This document shows, one piece after another, positions 63,330-64,000 of a DNA stretch of 64,000 nucleotides. The stretch's first letter is position 1; every line of letters starts with the position of its first letter. The notes under the pieces are model-generated. The model ran no database searches, had not been told where the DNA came from, and saw nothing but the letters and a program-made list of their open reading frames with translations. The stretch lies in assembly GCF_000176515.1 (NCBI RefSeq), contig NZ_ADAQ01000011.1:186001-250000 (forward strand), in the 5' to 3' direction. The translations under genes and the position numbers were made by a program. The stretch is from Grimontia hollisae CIP 101886 (GTDB lineage: Bacteria > Pseudomonadota > Gammaproteobacteria > Enterobacterales > Vibrionaceae).

Positions 63330-64000
63330 ATGCAGAAACCTGATAATCTTATTGGTGAATCCGACCATTTCCTTTCCGTGTTGGATCACGTCTCCCGCCT
63401 TGCCCCTCTTGATCGCCCTGTACTGATCCTTGGCGAACGGGGAACCGGTAAAGAGCTTATCGCGAAACGCCTGCACTATTTGTCACGTCGTTGGGATGGC
63501 CCACTCGTCAGCCTCAATTGTGCAGCGCTCAGTGAGGGATTGATTGATTCAGAGCTGTTCGGCCACGAAGCAGGCTCGTTCAGTGGCGCCAAAGGCAGGC
63601 ATAAAGGCCGTTTTGAACGGGCAGAGGGTGGCACCCTGTTTCTGGATGAACTCGCTACTTCCCCCCTTGGCGTGCAGGAAAAACTGCTTCGCGTGATTGA
63701 GTATGGTGAATACGAGCGCGTGGGTGGCAGCGACGTACTGAGCGCTGATGTCCGTCTGATCTGTGCCACCAACGAAAACCTGCCTCTGCTTGCAGAGCAA
63801 GGGGAATTCCGCGCCGATCTTCTCGATCGCCTGGCGTTTGATGTGATTCACCTGCCACCGCTTCGTGAGCGTCAGGGGGATATTCTCTTATTGGCAGAGT
63901 ATTATGCAGTGAGGATGTGCCGTGAATTGGGTTACCGTTATTTCTCCGGCTTTAGTGATCGCGCCATTGAAGCATTAAATACCTACCACTGGCCAGGCAA
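63330..64000 (+). CDS. pspF: sigma-54 activator PspF (3' end outside window)
   Basis: The first 223 codons of an AAA+ activator without a receiver domain, as in PspF: QKPDNLIGESDHFLSVLDHV, then Walker A GERGTGKELI, Walker B GTLFLDELA, and the arginine-finger region FRADLLDRLAFDVIHLPPLRERQGDI. The sigma-54-contacting loop reads GSFSGA rather than GAFTGA. The DNA-binding C-terminus lies beyond the window. Divergent from pspA, as in other gamma-proteobacteria. Confidence 0.93.
   Translation, partial: MQKPDNLIGESDHFLSVLDHVSRLAPLDRPVLILGERGTGKELIAKRLHYLSRRWDGPLVSLNCAALSEGLIDSELFGHEAGSFSGAKGRHKGRFERAEGGTLFLDELATSPLGVQEKLLRVIEYGEYERVGGSDVLSADVRLICATNENLPLLAEQGEFRADLLDRLAFDVIHLPPLRERQGDILLLAEYYAVRMCRELGYRYFSGFSDRAIEALNTYHWPG

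Overview
The window looks like the chromosome of a marine gamma-proteobacterium of the Vibrionaceae. The evidence is a norspermidine operon of the Vibrio type (DABA aminotransferase/decarboxylase fusion, carboxynorspermidine dehydrogenase and decarboxylase), FabV as enoyl reductase, hexR next to pyruvate kinase, tyrR beside psp-ycjXF, and attC sites that closely resemble Vibrio chromosomal-integron repeats. A Grimontia, Enterovibrio or Photobacterium-like genus is plausible, but the genus cannot be fixed from this sequence alone.

Layout. Positions 1-21 kb are mostly housekeeping: an AraC tail, a DHH phosphoesterase, a tRNA array (fMet, Gly, fMet, decayed Gly, Cys), AlkB, a PKHD-type hydroxylase, a PuuB-like oxidase with a PotD-like binding protein, threonine aldolase, 3-hydroxybutyrate dehydrogenase, a Lon-like protease, AlkD, and the norspermidine operon. 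From 21 to 46.5 kb the window is accessory DNA: a resolvase tail with a toxin-antitoxin pair, IS4 remnants, an outer-membrane barrel, an orphan 382-aa protein, a group II intron with a frameshifted reverse transcriptase, and the remains of a gene-cassette array. The cassettes are all read on the minus strand and several are bounded by matching core sites. The array is broken up by ISL3, IS1111 and IS110 elements. Embedded in it is a six-gene operon (36.97-42.74 kb) with a neighbouring regulator. A prophage stump (PLxRFG fragment and integrase tail) ends the region next to a second, near-duplicate tRNA array (Leu, Gly, fMet, Gly, Cys).

Positions 47-64 kb return to core genes: fabV, fadE and a PsrA-type regulator (fatty-acid metabolism), two terminated short transcripts without an ORF, a YeeZ-like oxidoreductase, hexR-pyk, an HD hydrolase, a GNAT acetyltransferase, an O6-methylguanine methyltransferase, tyrR, ycjF-ycjX, and the phage-shock operon pspABC with its sigma-54 promoter and the divergent pspF, which runs off the window end.

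The most interesting system is the operon at 36.97-42.74 kb. It combines an ATP-grasp ligase, a 2-oxoglutarate/Fe oxygenase, an NAD_binding_9-type FAD protein, two different small-molecule exporters (EamA and LysE) and a free-standing AlaX-type tRNA editing protein. I read this as production and export of a modified amino acid or dipeptide, with trans-editing of mischarged tRNA as possible self-protection. That reading is inference. A second highlight is the IS1111-type element placed exactly at an attC core site. Its non-coding tail repeats 8-9 bases of each target flank, as expected of a guide (seek/bridge) RNA.
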